DNA of 64,000 nucleotides from Paradesulfitobacterium ferrireducens. Lineage in GTDB: Bacteria > Bacillota > Desulfitobacteriia > Desulfitobacteriales > Desulfitobacteriaceae. Numbering within the stretch: the first letter of the stretch is position 1; each line of letters begins with the position of its first letter. A program made the translations under genes and the position numbers. The stretch spans positions 1-64,000 of the forward strand of contig NZ_JAFLRH010000006.1 of assembly GCF_017310645.1 (NCBI RefSeq). Direction: 5' to 3'. The notes beneath the pieces were generated by a model. It saw only the letters and a program-made list of their open reading frames with translations, was not told where the DNA came from and searched no databases. Shown one piece after another: positions 27,159 through 35,269 of this stretch.

Positions 27159-27371
27159 ATGTTAGATGTAGGTTTCCTGGTTATCAAATTAGTGATTGGT
27201 CTTACGCTCGTGGGGCATGGAGCCCAAAAGCTGTTTGGCTGGTTCGGAGGTTATGGCCCCAAGGGAACAGGTGGTTGGTTTGAGCCGATCGGTATGAAGC
27301 CGGGAGTGTTTCTGGCGGTTATGGCCGGATTAAGAATAGCCTTAACCGGCTCAGGAATTTATTCTTTCTAA
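27159..27371 (+). CDS. DoxX-family membrane protein with internal in-frame deletion
   Basis: The 70-residue product begins like a normal DoxX/CatD protein (FLVIKLVIGLTLVGHGAQKL, GWFEPIGMKPGVFLAVMAGL) and ends like one (ALTGSGIYSF), but the family is usually about 130 residues with four helices. About 55-60 residues, covering two central helices, are missing after AVMAGL, and the frame is retained. The ribosome site GAGGAGGAG is strong. It may be non-functional. It lies under the HxlR-type operator and before azoR, so transcription through it probably still matters. Confidence 0.75.
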   Translation: MLDVGFLVIKLVIGLTLVGHGAQKLFGWFGGYGPKGTGGWFEPIGMKPGVFLAVMAGLRIALTGSGIYSF

Positions 27372-27472
27372 ATAGGTTGTAATGTTTTAAGAATCTGAGG
27401 AATACTACCGGAAGATAAAAGCATTAAAGCAAATTCAGCTTTAAAGACTATAATTCAGAAAGGAAGAAAATT

Positions 27473-28108
27473 GTGGCAAGAGTATTGTATATTACGGCTA
27501 ACCCCAAAAAGGTACAGGATTCTTTTAGCTTATCTGCAGGCGAGGCATTTGTGAACGCGTACAGGGAAGTTAAGCCGCAGGATGAAATTATTGAACTGGA
27601 TCTTTATAAAATACAAATCCCTCTGGTCGATGCCGACGTGTTCAGCGGCTGGGGCAAGCTGCAGCAGGGTACAGCCTTTGAACAGTTGACTGCGGATGAA
27701 AAGGCGAAAGTCGGCCGGATCAACGAGTTGTGTGATCAGTTTGTGTCAGCAGATAAGTATATTTTTGTGAGTCCGATGTGGAACCTGAGTGTTCCTCCAA
27801 TGCTTAAGGCCTATTTTGATACAGTCTGCATCGCCGGCAAGACTTTTAAGTATACGGAAAACGGGCCGGTGGGTCTTTTGGCGGGCAAAAAGGCAGTTCA
27901 TATACAGGCCCGGGGCGGCGTATATACAGAAGGCCCAGGAAAGGATTTTGAGCTTGGCGACCGTTATGTCCGCAGCCAGTTAACTTTTCTTGGAGTTGGC
28001 CCGATCGAGTCGGTGATTGCCGAGGGTATGGCTCAAATGCCTGACCAAGCGGAAACTATTAAAAGCAATACCATAGAAAGGGCAAAACAAGTAGCAAAGA
28101 ATTTCTGA
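27473..28108 (+). CDS. azoR: FMN-dependent NADH-azoreductase/quinone reductase
   Basis: A 211-residue cytoplasmic flavodoxin-fold enzyme that reduces quinones and azo compounds by two electrons. Signatures are [20 protein letters not shown] (FMN phosphate loop, 4-23), [19 protein letters not shown] (about 98-116) and [10 protein letters not shown] (about 143). GTG start after GAAAGGAAG. It follows doxX by about 100 bases and is probably in the same transcript under the thiol-based regulator. Two-electron quinone reduction matches the expected inducer. Confidence 0.92.
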   Translation: MARVLYITANPKKVQDSFSLSAGEAFVNAYREVKPQDEIIELDLYKIQIPLVDADVFSGWGKLQQGTAFEQLTADEKAKVGRINELCDQFVSADKYIFVSPMWNLSVPPMLKAYFDTVCIAGKTFKYTENGPVGLLAGKKAVHIQARGGVYTEGPGKDFELGDRYVRSQLTFLGVGPIESVIAEGMAQMPDQAETIKSNTIERAKQVAKNF

Positions 28109-28117
28109 TACTTCCCG

Positions 28118-28149
28118 AAAACCGGCTGCTTTAAGAGTGGCCGGTTTTT
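28118..28149 (+). terminator. azoR terminator
   Basis: AAAACCGGC and GCCGGTTTT form a perfect 9-bp stem with a 13-base loop and run directly into a T-rich stretch. Confidence 0.75.
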
Positions 28150-28226
28150 GTTTGCATTTCAGGATGGACGAAGTATATTTTGTCTTGATAAGCATAAAAC
28201 ACTGTAATAAGGGAGGTGGGAACAAT

Positions 28227-28826
28227 TTGCAAGCTGCGCTGCCTATAGGATCTCCGGTTGCACTCAATGTTTACGGGGTTACAGCCGCTCTGCTTATTGG
28301 AATCGCGATTATGCCGGTTCAGAAGCCTTTTGAAACATATCCTATTCCTATTCCTAACACACCGGATAATACCGTTGAATCTGTGAGTATAGCTGAACTG
28401 CAAACTAAGCCAATGTTAGAACTGCCGCCTAAAGAAATTACTCCTGCCGAAGAACCAGGGGTCTCCCGGCAGGAGTTGATTGAATACGCACGCACTTGGA
28501 TTGGTGTTCCTTATTTGTGGGGAGGGGAGAGCCGGACAGGAATTGACTGCTCGGCTCTTGTACAAACGGTTTACGTGAACTACGGTATTACTCTGCCGCG
28601 TACCGCTAAGGAACAGTTTCGGGAAGGTGAGGGAGTGGCTCTGACGAACCTGTTGCCCGGAGATTTAGTGTTTTTCAGCACCAATGGACCGGGGGCAAGC
28701 CATGTTGGGATTTATCTCGGGGATGGAGAATTTGTTTCTGCCACCAGGAGGCAGGTGGAAATACAAAATCTTAGTCAGGCTTACTGGCGCAAAGCCTATC
28801 GTGGCAGCCGCAGGATATTGCCATAA
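28227..28826 (+). CDS. NlpC/P60 cell-wall endopeptidase, membrane-anchored
   Basis: A 199-residue protein starting at TTG 28227, chosen because GGGAGGTGG is 5 bases upstream; the frame is open further upstream without a site. A hydrophobic segment (about 14-28) acts as anchor or signal. The NlpC/P60 domain (about 90-195) has GVPYLWGGES, catalytic Cys in GIDCSALVQTVY, SHVGIYLGDG with the His, and the closing residues. It cuts peptide stems of peptidoglycan, usually gamma-D-Glu-diaminopimelate bonds. No SH3 or LysM repeats are present. It converges on the SASP gene. Confidence 0.88.
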   Translation: MQAALPIGSPVALNVYGVTAALLIGIAIMPVQKPFETYPIPIPNTPDNTVESVSIAELQTKPMLELPPKEITPAEEPGVSRQELIEYARTWIGVPYLWGGESRTGIDCSALVQTVYVNYGITLPRTAKEQFREGEGVALTNLLPGDLVFFSTNGPGASHVGIYLGDGEFVSATRRQVEIQNLSQAYWRKAYRGSRRILP

Positions 28827-28847
28827 AATAATCTTTGCCGGGTAAAC

Positions 28848-29030
28848 TTACATGGTACGGCCTTGGAGATTCCGTTCTGCGATTTCAATGGCTTTCTTGA
28901 CCATATTACCGCAATCCCGTGAGGAAACTCCTCCGAATCCTTCCTGCCGTAAAGTACCGGCAAAACCTAATTCGGATGCAATCTGCTCTTTGAGTGCAGG
29001 AGACATCGCGCTTTTACGTCGTCTGGCCAT
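28848..29030 (-). CDS. Small acid-soluble spore protein, alpha/beta type
   Basis: A 60-residue protein that coats and protects DNA in spores. The family fingerprints are the GPR-protease region ASELGFAG, then GGVSSRDCGNMVKKAIEIAE, although an alpha/beta SASP more often has NGSVGGEITKRLV; the arrangement here is the short SspF/clostridial branch. The N-terminus is basic (MARRRKSAM). Strong AAGGAGGA ribosome site 7 bases upstream. It is direct evidence that the host makes endospores. Confidence 0.85.
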   Translation of the reverse strand: MARRRKSAMSPALKEQIASELGFAGTLRQEGFGGVSSRDCGNMVKKAIEIAERNLQGRTM

Positions 29031-29151
29031 TGAGCAATCCTCCTTCCTAAGCGGGTTTAATTCTTGAAACCATTTTTAGTTTAACTCAGGGATAATAGAT
29101 TATGTGAGTTCAAATTTCTCTGAAGAGGAAATAAAAGGAGTCTTACACATA

Positions 29152-29184
29152 GAATTCAGGAGTCAGCAGTCAGAATTCAGAATG
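29152..29184 (+). repeat. Heptanucleotide TCAG repeat array (copy 1)
   Basis: Units AATTCAG, GAGTCAG, CAGTCAG, AATTCAG follow each other without spacers. Same family as arrays at 34993, 37365, 44393, 50733 and 52923. Confidence 0.8.
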
Positions 29185-29203
29185 ATAAAGAATTGGAATG
29201 CAG

Positions 29204-29247
29204 AATAAACCTGCAAAGCCTGTGCAAACAGAGTTTGCAGGTTTATT
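29204..29247. terminator. Long hairpin, probable terminator
   Basis: AATAAACCTGCAAA and TTTGCAGGTTTATT are perfect 14-bp arms with a 16-base loop. It lies upstream of the second NlpC/P60 gene, downstream of no same-strand gene other than the NlpC/P60 gene ending at 28826. Sequence 29248-29395 holds only a possible TATAAA (29328-29333) and the next ribosome site. Confidence 0.55.
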
Positions 29248-29395
29248 GTCTTTAGTAAGCAGGAAAAAAGCTGGTAAATTACGGCACCATTGGCACAACT
29301 TTTGCAAAGACAACTTGTGAGTTTTAGTATAAAATACAGACAACCTTGGTTACCGCGCCAAGTTTTTGTTTTGGATTGGTAAAAGGGAGGTTATT

Positions 29396-30130
29396 ATGAC
29401 TAAAGTACAAAAAATTACTGCATCGGTAACGGCAGCCGCTTTGTTTCTTAGTATCTCTTTGGGCATCGTCACGGCAGCTCCTGCAACTGTCACAGGGGGC
29501 TCCATGGCCGGCTTGACTCAGACCGACTGGGCTTCTGTGAACAGTACGGATGTTATGCAGGGCCAAGCCCCTATCACAGCGAATCCGGCTGCTGACAGCG
29601 TGGCGGCAGGAACGGTACCGGTTTCCCCGTCTGTTCCGGTTGCTGCTAAACCGGCCGCTGCCTCACCGGCACCGGCAAAGAGCCATGCAGCACCGACCCC
29701 GGTGAGAACCAAACCAGCGCCTGCGCCTACTTTAAGTCTGAGTAGAAGTACCCCGGCAACGAGTTCTAAGGCTAACGCGGTCATCGCTACAGCTAAAAAA
29801 TATATCGGCGTCAAGTACCAGTGGGGAGGCACCACTCCGGCCGGATTTGACTGTTCCGGTTTTGTCCAGTATGTCTTTGCCCAAAACGGGGTATCCCTCC
29901 CTCGGACTTCGAGAGACCAATTTCAAGTTGGACCAGCGGTATCTTTTAGCTCGCTCAAACCGGGAGACTTGGTCTTCTTTTCCCTGGATGGAGACAAAGT
30001 CATTGACCATGACGGCATCTATATCGGGAACGGACAATTCATCAACGCTTCTACCTCTAAAGGGGTAACCATCTATACCATGGGTTCTTATTGGCAGTCC
30101 CATTTTATCGGGGCGAAACGGGTGCTGTAA
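29396..30130 (+). CDS. Secreted NlpC/P60 endopeptidase
   Basis: A 244-residue secreted hydrolase; ATG 29396 follows GGGAGGTTATT. Signal peptide residues 1-32 (KVQKITASVTAAALFLSI core, then TAAPA). A long Ala/Pro-rich linker (about 55-120) leads to the C-terminal NlpC/P60 domain with GVKYQWGGTTPAGFDCSGFV (catalytic Cys), DHDGIYIGNG (His) and the end HFIGAKRVL. The linker may span the wall. It is the second such enzyme within 1.2 kb, suggesting a duplicated wall-remodelling function. Confidence 0.9.
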   Translation: MTKVQKITASVTAAALFLSISLGIVTAAPATVTGGSMAGLTQTDWASVNSTDVMQGQAPITANPAADSVAAGTVPVSPSVPVAAKPAAASPAPAKSHAAPTPVRTKPAPAPTLSLSRSTPATSSKANAVIATAKKYIGVKYQWGGTTPAGFDCSGFVQYVFAQNGVSLPRTSRDQFQVGPAVSFSSLKPGDLVFFSLDGDKVIDHDGIYIGNGQFINASTSKGVTIYTMGSYWQSHFIGAKRVL

Positions 30131-30305
30131 ATTAACGCTTTTTTTCAAAGGGAAACAGTTTAATAATGGCTAATATGGTAAGCTGTCCTGGCTAATCGCA
30201 GCCGAGGCCAGCTTTTTCTTTTGGTTTGCCCAACAGGTGTTGAATGAAGAATCTTTGAAACGTGGTATAATGAAACAAGCATGCGTGATCGGAGGGGAAA
30301 TTAAG

Positions 30306-31136
30306 TTGCCGTTATTATTTGGAACAGCGGGAGTTCCGCTTTCAGCGCCTAATTCTTCAAGTGAGAGCGGTGTGCACCGGATTCGCGAGCTGAATCTGGG
30401 CGCCCTTGAGCTTGAATTCGTGCAGGGAGTACGGATGGGTGCGGAGAAAGCGCGGGTTGTGGGCGCAGTTGCCCTGGAACAAGGGGTTGCCTTAAGCTGT
30501 CACGGCCCGTATTGGATTAATTTGAATTCACGGGAAGCGGAGAAAATCAAAGCCAGCCGGGAGCGTTTAATCCATACAGCCCGCATTGCCAAAATCCTGG
30601 GGGTGCGGAGCGTGGTCTTTCATCCGGCTTTCAACCATGATAGCCGTCCGCAAGAAGTGCTGGAGAGGGTAACTGCTGAGTTAATGCAGGTACGGGAGGT
30701 TCTGGCGGCGGAAGACAATGAAGTCATCCTCCGTCCGGAAACGACCGGAAAACCAAGCCAGTTCGGCACTTTGGAAGAGACGATTGAGCTGGCTTTGCGG
30801 GTGCCCGGAGTCTTGCCCTGTATTGACTTCAGCCACCTTCACGCGCGCACGAATGGACGGCTCAATAGTTTTGATGAATTTTGCCGGGTGCTTGAGCAAA
30901 CTGCGGAAGGGTTAGGGGATCGCTGGGTTAAGAATGTCCATTTTCATATCTCCGGAATTGAATACGGCCTTAAGGGAGAAAAACGCCATTTGATTCTGGC
31001 TGATTCAGACTTGCGCTGGCAGGAGCTGCTGCAGGCAGCACACAGCTTTGGAGTCGAAGGGCTGGCGATCTGCGAAAGCCCGAACCTCGAGGAGGATGCC
31101 TTGATCCTGCAGGCTGCCTATCAAGCGTTAGGGTAA
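30306..31136 (+). CDS. Endonuclease IV-like TIM-barrel protein
   Basis: A 276-residue protein from TTG 30306, chosen because GGAGGGG lies 8 bases upstream. The fold is AP-endonuclease/xylose-isomerase-like: LLFGTAGVPLSAP start, SCHGPYWINLNS (zinc His), GVRSVVFHPAF, VILRPETTGKPSQFGTLEE (Glu), PCIDFSHLHAR (Asp, His) and VHFHISGIEY. These match metal ligands of Nfo-type endonuclease IV, although PETTGK replaces the more usual E-T-A-G-Q. Repair of abasic sites is likely; it stands near Ku, polymerase and dprA. Another sugar-phosphate isomerase-like role cannot be ruled out. Confidence 0.78.
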   Translation: MPLLFGTAGVPLSAPNSSSESGVHRIRELNLGALELEFVQGVRMGAEKARVVGAVALEQGVALSCHGPYWINLNSREAEKIKASRERLIHTARIAKILGVRSVVFHPAFNHDSRPQEVLERVTAELMQVREVLAAEDNEVILRPETTGKPSQFGTLEETIELALRVPGVLPCIDFSHLHARTNGRLNSFDEFCRVLEQTAEGLGDRWVKNVHFHISGIEYGLKGEKRHLILADSDLRWQELLQAAHSFGVEGLAICESPNLEEDALILQAAYQALG

Positions 31137-31183
31137 CAAGGAAACTTGCCGACGGTTAACTTTGTAAATAGGAGTGAGAAAAC

Positions 31184-31795
31184 ATGATGAATTACACAGC
31201 CGCCCAAACCAAGGCCTTAGAGATGTTCAGGGCCCAGGCGCCGGAAGAGATGGCGCGTTATTCCGGGTACGAGCTTAAGGATAACCGTTTCCAAGTCCGG
31301 TTTTTGGGCCAGGAGTTCGAGGTTGAATACCCTTCGGGAAAGTTTTCTCCCGAGCCGTCTCCGGAAGGGGAATTGCCGATCTTTGCCCAGATCCTGGTCC
31401 TTCATTACTTAGCCAACACCAAACCGGTTTCTGAGGAAGGAAGACTCATTACTTACAAGGAATTGCCCGGAGGGAACATCTATATTCAGCCTTTTACCAA
31501 CCGGGCCATTCGCCCGCTGGTACAGCAATTCGGGGAGAATCCGGCCGGGCTGATCGAGGCTGCTGCTAAAATCGGCGGGGAACCGGTGCGCCAGGGGGAT
31601 GCCGCCGTGTTAGTGCGCGCTTTTCCGCGGGTGCCGGTCACAATGGTAATCTGGGGCGGGGATGATGAGTTCCCGGCGTCCGGCAATATTTTATTTGACG
31701 CCTCGGCAGGGGAAGTGCTGCATACGGAAGATTTTGCAGTATTGACCAGTTTTGTGGTCGCCACCATGAAACGGCTTGCGCTTAATTCTTATTAA
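31184..31795 (+). CDS. DUF3786 domain protein
   Basis: A 203-residue cytoplasmic protein of unknown function, common in anaerobes. Features of the family visible are the start YTAAQTKALEMFRAQAPEEM, GLxx-type core LPIFAQILVLHYLAN, and the end TVVIW-like GGDDEFPASGNILFDASA followed by EDFAVLT. In this family the DUF often accompanies corrinoid or Fe-S proteins, but no such partner is adjacent here. There is no Cys cluster. Between the endonuclease-IV-like gene and Ku. Confidence 0.75.
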   Translation: MMNYTAAQTKALEMFRAQAPEEMARYSGYELKDNRFQVRFLGQEFEVEYPSGKFSPEPSPEGELPIFAQILVLHYLANTKPVSEEGRLITYKELPGGNIYIQPFTNRAIRPLVQQFGENPAGLIEAAAKIGGEPVRQGDAAVLVRAFPRVPVTMVIWGGDDEFPASGNILFDASAGEVLHTEDFAVLTSFVVATMKRLALNSY

Positions 31796-31871
31796 TGAAT
31801 CTGAATGAATCCGGATAACTTGTGGATAATGCATTGGCATATCGTCCACACTAATCAGGGGAGGAATAGCC

Positions 31872-32813
31872 ATGCACACATTATGGAAAGGTTCGATTAG
31901 TTTCGGCCTGGTGAACATACCGGTTAAAATGCACGCGGCTACCGAGTCCCAAGAGTTTCAATTTCACTATCTCCATGACAAATGCCATCAGCGCATCCGC
32001 TATCTGAAAAAATGCCCGCATTGTGAGGAAGAAGTCGGGAGTGCGGATTTGGTCAAAGGGTATGAATACGAAAAAGACCATTACGTGATTTTGAGTGAGG
32101 AAGAATTGGCGGCTTTTGAACAGCCGCAATCCAGGGCGATTGATATTCTTGACTTTATTAATTTGGAAGAAATCGACCCGGTTTATTACCAAAAGTCGTA
32201 CTACCTGTCGCCGGAAGAGACTGCGTTTAAGGCTTACCGCTTGCTGTATGAAGCGATGCAGACCAGCGGGAAAGTGGCTTTGGCCCGCCTGACCCTGCGC
32301 TCCAAACAGCACCTTGCCTGCCTGAGAGTATTTGAACAAGGACTGGTGCTGGAAACGATGCATTATCCCAGTGAAATCCGCCACCTGGATGCAGTCTGGG
32401 ACCGGGTTAACCCGACTGAGGCCGAGCTGCAGATGGCGATTCAGCTGATTGAAAACTTAGCCCGCCCCTTCGAACCGGAGAAATACCGGGACGAAGTCAG
32501 GGAACAACTGGCGGAGATGATTGAAAACAAGGTTGCAGGCGAAACTGTGAAAGTAAGCGCCGCTCCGGTCAAAGGAAAAGTCTTGGATCTCATGGATGCC
32601 TTGCGCGCCAGCATTGCCCAGACGGAAGAAAAGAAAGGAAAGCCGGAAGCTGTGCAGGCAGAAAATGAGCAGGCAGAAACCAAGCTGGGAGAAGCACGTG
32701 AGGAAAAAACTGAGCAGGCAGAAGGTGTGCAGACTGAAGCCGTGGAATCCGAACAACCAAAATCAACCTTGACTCCGCGCAAACGCACCTCTCGCCGCGC
32801 CAAAGGAGCTTAA
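31872..32813 (+). CDS. ku: Ku DNA end-binding protein
   Basis: A 313-residue protein that forms a homodimeric ring on double-strand ends and recruits the ligase. The Ku core (about 1-255) starts HTLWKGSISFGLVNIPVKMH and contains KGYEYEKDHYVILSEEEL and DPVYYQKSYYLSPE. A Glu-rich tail (about 255-300) ends in a very basic RKRTSRRAKGA, like the DNA-threading tails of bacterial Ku. It is followed 40 bases later by the LigD-type polymerase. In Bacillus the ykoU-ykoV pair is used in spores. Confidence 0.95.
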   Translation: MHTLWKGSISFGLVNIPVKMHAATESQEFQFHYLHDKCHQRIRYLKKCPHCEEEVGSADLVKGYEYEKDHYVILSEEELAAFEQPQSRAIDILDFINLEEIDPVYYQKSYYLSPEETAFKAYRLLYEAMQTSGKVALARLTLRSKQHLACLRVFEQGLVLETMHYPSEIRHLDAVWDRVNPTEAELQMAIQLIENLARPFEPEKYRDEVREQLAEMIENKVAGETVKVSAAPVKGKVLDLMDALRASIAQTEEKKGKPEAVQAENEQAETKLGEAREEKTEQAEGVQTEAVESEQPKSTLTPRKRTSRRAKGA

Positions 32814-32852
32814 GGCTGATGTCGATAACGGTCACGCGGAGGAGAATGCAGA

Positions 32853-33773
32853 ATGCCAAAGACGGTCTTGGGAGCAGAGCAGCCGACCTTGGTTCAAGTC
32901 GAGGGTAAAACCCTCACCCTAAAGAATTTAGAAAAGGTCTATTTTCCAGAAAGTGATATTACCAAAGGGGAGTTGATTCAGTATTACACTGAGATGGCTC
33001 CCTTTATTCTTCCTTATATAAAAGAGAGTCCTTTCACCATGGTCCGGTACCCGGATGGGATTCACGGGGAGTATTTCTACCAGAAAGAATGCCCTCCTTC
33101 AGCACCTGCCTGGGTTAAGCGATATCGCGATCCCCATTCGGAGCATGGGATCAATTATGTCGTGTGTGATCATACCGCCACCCTGATTTATCTGATCAAC
33201 CTTGGCTGTATCGAGATTCATGCCTGGGCTTCCACGATGGCCAAGCCGGAATATCCGGCGTGGGCCGTGTTTGATCTTGACCCTGACCCGCCTTCAGGCC
33301 TTCCCGAAGCCATGCAAGTTGCCCGCTGGCTTGGGGAAATTCTGATGGAATTAAAGATGAAGTTTTTGGTAAAAACTTCGGGTGCTACCGGGATTCATGT
33401 CTTGCTGCCGCTCGCCCAGAACCACACTTATGCTGAAGTGCAGCAGGGAATCGGGGGCATCTGCAGATTCTTAGCCGCCCAGCGTCCGGCAGAATGCACT
33501 CTGGAACGCAGCACCAAGAAGCGGGAGGGGAAAGTCTATCTGGACTATCTGCAAAACGGGCGCGGGCGGACGATGGCCGGAATTTACAGTGTGCGCCCCA
33601 CTCCTCAGGGCCATATTTCAACTCCTTTATTATGGCAAGAGGTCGTTGACCGGGTTCACCCTGCGCGTTTTCACCTGCGGAATTTCCGCCAGCGGCTGGA
33701 AACTGTGGGGGATTTGGCTCAAGTGATGCATGAACAAAATGATTTTAGACCGATTTTGCACTATTTTACTTAG
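32853..33773 (+). CDS. LigD-type primase/polymerase (stand-alone NHEJ polymerase)
   Basis: A 306-residue archaeo-eukaryotic primase-superfamily polymerase that fills gaps at joined ends. KNLEKVYFPESDITKGEL opens the family; motif I is AVFDLDPDP (metal Asp pair, about 138-146), motif II is KTSGATGIHVLLPL (about 178-191), and motif III is KVYLDYLQNGRGRTM (about 226-240). In most bacteria this domain is fused to the ligase; here it is separate and next to Ku, while the ligase is at 20.7 kb. Start ATG follows GGAGGA. Confidence 0.93.
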   Translation: MPKTVLGAEQPTLVQVEGKTLTLKNLEKVYFPESDITKGELIQYYTEMAPFILPYIKESPFTMVRYPDGIHGEYFYQKECPPSAPAWVKRYRDPHSEHGINYVVCDHTATLIYLINLGCIEIHAWASTMAKPEYPAWAVFDLDPDPPSGLPEAMQVARWLGEILMELKMKFLVKTSGATGIHVLLPLAQNHTYAEVQQGIGGICRFLAAQRPAECTLERSTKKREGKVYLDYLQNGRGRTMAGIYSVRPTPQGHISTPLLWQEVVDRVHPARFHLRNFRQRLETVGDLAQVMHEQNDFRPILHYFT

Positions 33774-33849
33774 GATTATGGTATTCGACAAAGTTCTACG
33801 CAGGAAATCCCTAACTCTCTACCGAAAAGAGAGGGTGGAGGGAAGAACA

Positions 33850-34980
33850 ATGGAAAATCACTGGGAGGATGAAAAGGCTGTCCGGGCGGCCATGCGCACA
33901 ATCCCTGGCTTGGGGAACGCCCGGATGAAGCATTTAATCTCTTACTGCGGAAGTGCCCGGGCTGCTTGGGAGGCGCCGGCGGACCGGTTTGAGAAGTTTT
34001 CAGGCTTGGCTTGGGTTGCCGAATTTCTGCGGGCGCGCGCTCGCATCGATCCGGATGACATCGCTAGGGACTTAACAAAACAAAATATTCTGACGGTTAT
34101 TCCGGAAGAGGCAAATTATCCTGTGCTTTTGGCCGAACTGGCGGACGCACCGGGCCTGCTTTATTACAGGGGGCAGCTCCAGCCCGAAGTGGAGGCATTG
34201 GCCTTGGTCGGTTCACGCCAAGCAACCCCATATGGCAAAGCGGCGGCCGTTTATTTGGCTCGTGAATTGGCCTTACAGGGAATTGCGGTGTTTAGCGGCC
34301 TGGCGCGCGGTATCGATACGGCGGCCCACCGGGGAGCCTTAGAAGGGAAAGGGGTGACCTGGGCCTTCCTGGGATGCGGGCTCGACCGCATTTATCCAAC
34401 GGAAAACAAACGCTTGGCAGGGGAAATCCTGGAGAAGGGCGCTATTATAAGCGAGTTCCCGCCCGGTACTCCGCCGGATAAGCCGAACTTTCCCGCGCGC
34501 AACCGCCTGATCAGCGGCTGTGCCCGTGGCGTGGTCGTGGTTGAAGCTGCGGCCAAGAGCGGAGCTTTAATTACAGTGGATTTCGCCCTGGAGCAGGGAA
34601 GAGAAGTCTTTGCCGTGCCGGGTCCGATTTTCAGCGAAATGAGCCGCGGCACGAATCACTTATTGCGCCAGGGGGCGAAGATCGTGGAAGGGCTGGATGA
34701 TATTATACAGGAGATTCCGGCCTGGGGATTCGGTTATCCACGAACGGACGGATCCGCATCCGGCGGCCGAAGCGTTACCAATGACCCAGCGAAAAAGCTT
34801 CCTGCCGAACAGGAGATCATCATGGGCCTGCTGAGCGATGTTCCCATCCATATTGATGAGTTAAGGCTAAATTCCGGATTGGATCCGTCGGCGGCAGCCT
34901 TAAACCTGTTGGAGCTGGAGCTTAGAGGTATGATTATCCAGCTTCCCGGTCAATACTATACTCTTAAGCGGAGTGGGTAA
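33850..34980 (+). CDS. dprA: DNA processing protein DprA
   Basis: A 376-residue protein that loads RecA onto incoming single-stranded DNA. ATG 33850 with GGTGGAGGGAAG upstream is preferred; the open frame runs further upstream into the previous gene. An N-terminal helix-hairpin-helix-like region precedes the Rossmann fold: LVGSRQATPYG (about 117-127), SGLARGIDTAAHRGAL, FLGCGLDRIYPTEN and PNFPARNRLISG. The C-terminal winged helix is present (VPIHIDELRLNSGL). It begins the conserved dprA-topA-trmFO-xerC string. Confidence 0.94.
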   Translation: MENHWEDEKAVRAAMRTIPGLGNARMKHLISYCGSARAAWEAPADRFEKFSGLAWVAEFLRARARIDPDDIARDLTKQNILTVIPEEANYPVLLAELADAPGLLYYRGQLQPEVEALALVGSRQATPYGKAAAVYLARELALQGIAVFSGLARGIDTAAHRGALEGKGVTWAFLGCGLDRIYPTENKRLAGEILEKGAIISEFPPGTPPDKPNFPARNRLISGCARGVVVVEAAAKSGALITVDFALEQGREVFAVPGPIFSEMSRGTNHLLRQGAKIVEGLDDIIQEIPAWGFGYPRTDGSASGGRSVTNDPAKKLPAEQEIIMGLLSDVPIHIDELRLNSGLDPSAAALNLLELELRGMIIQLPGQYYTLKRSG

Positions 34981-34992
34981 ATGTCTTAGAAA

Positions 34993-35140
34993 GTAGCCAG
35001 TAGTCAGAATTCAGTACTCAGAATTCAGTACTCAGTAAGTGCATGTTAGGGATGAGAGCGTCCTGTACAATACAAACCAGCAACTTGATTGAAGTTTATT
35101 TTTGGCTATTCTGACTCCTGTCTCCTGAATCCTGAATACT
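34993..35140. repeat. Heptanucleotide TCAG repeats as inverted pair between dprA and topA (copy 2)
   Basis: Left array 34993-35036 (TAGTCAG, AATTCAG, TACTCAG, AATTCAG, TACTCAG). Right array 35106-35140 is the inverse orientation (units CTGACTC, CTGTCTC, CTGAATC, CTGAATA). The two could fold into one long hairpin around about 70 bases of non-coding sequence. Confidence 0.8.
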
Positions 35141-35269
35141 ATTTAGAAACAATCCGGGTATATTCTTCCCCAAATGCTAGACATACTATGATAAAGGCGT
35201 TAGAATAATGGTTAGTTTTTCTAAATACATATGTTCTAAATGGAACGAGCTATTCTTTAGAGGTGATTT

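Noticed and set aside
29248-29395. c-di-AMP (ydaO-type) riboswitch before the NlpC/P60 gene
   Set aside because: Such genes often carry it, but the leader is too short and shows none of the expected multi-helix structure or conserved bases.
34993-35140. CRISPR array
   Set aside because: The repeat unit is 7 bases with no spacers and with inverted copies; no cas genes are present in the window.
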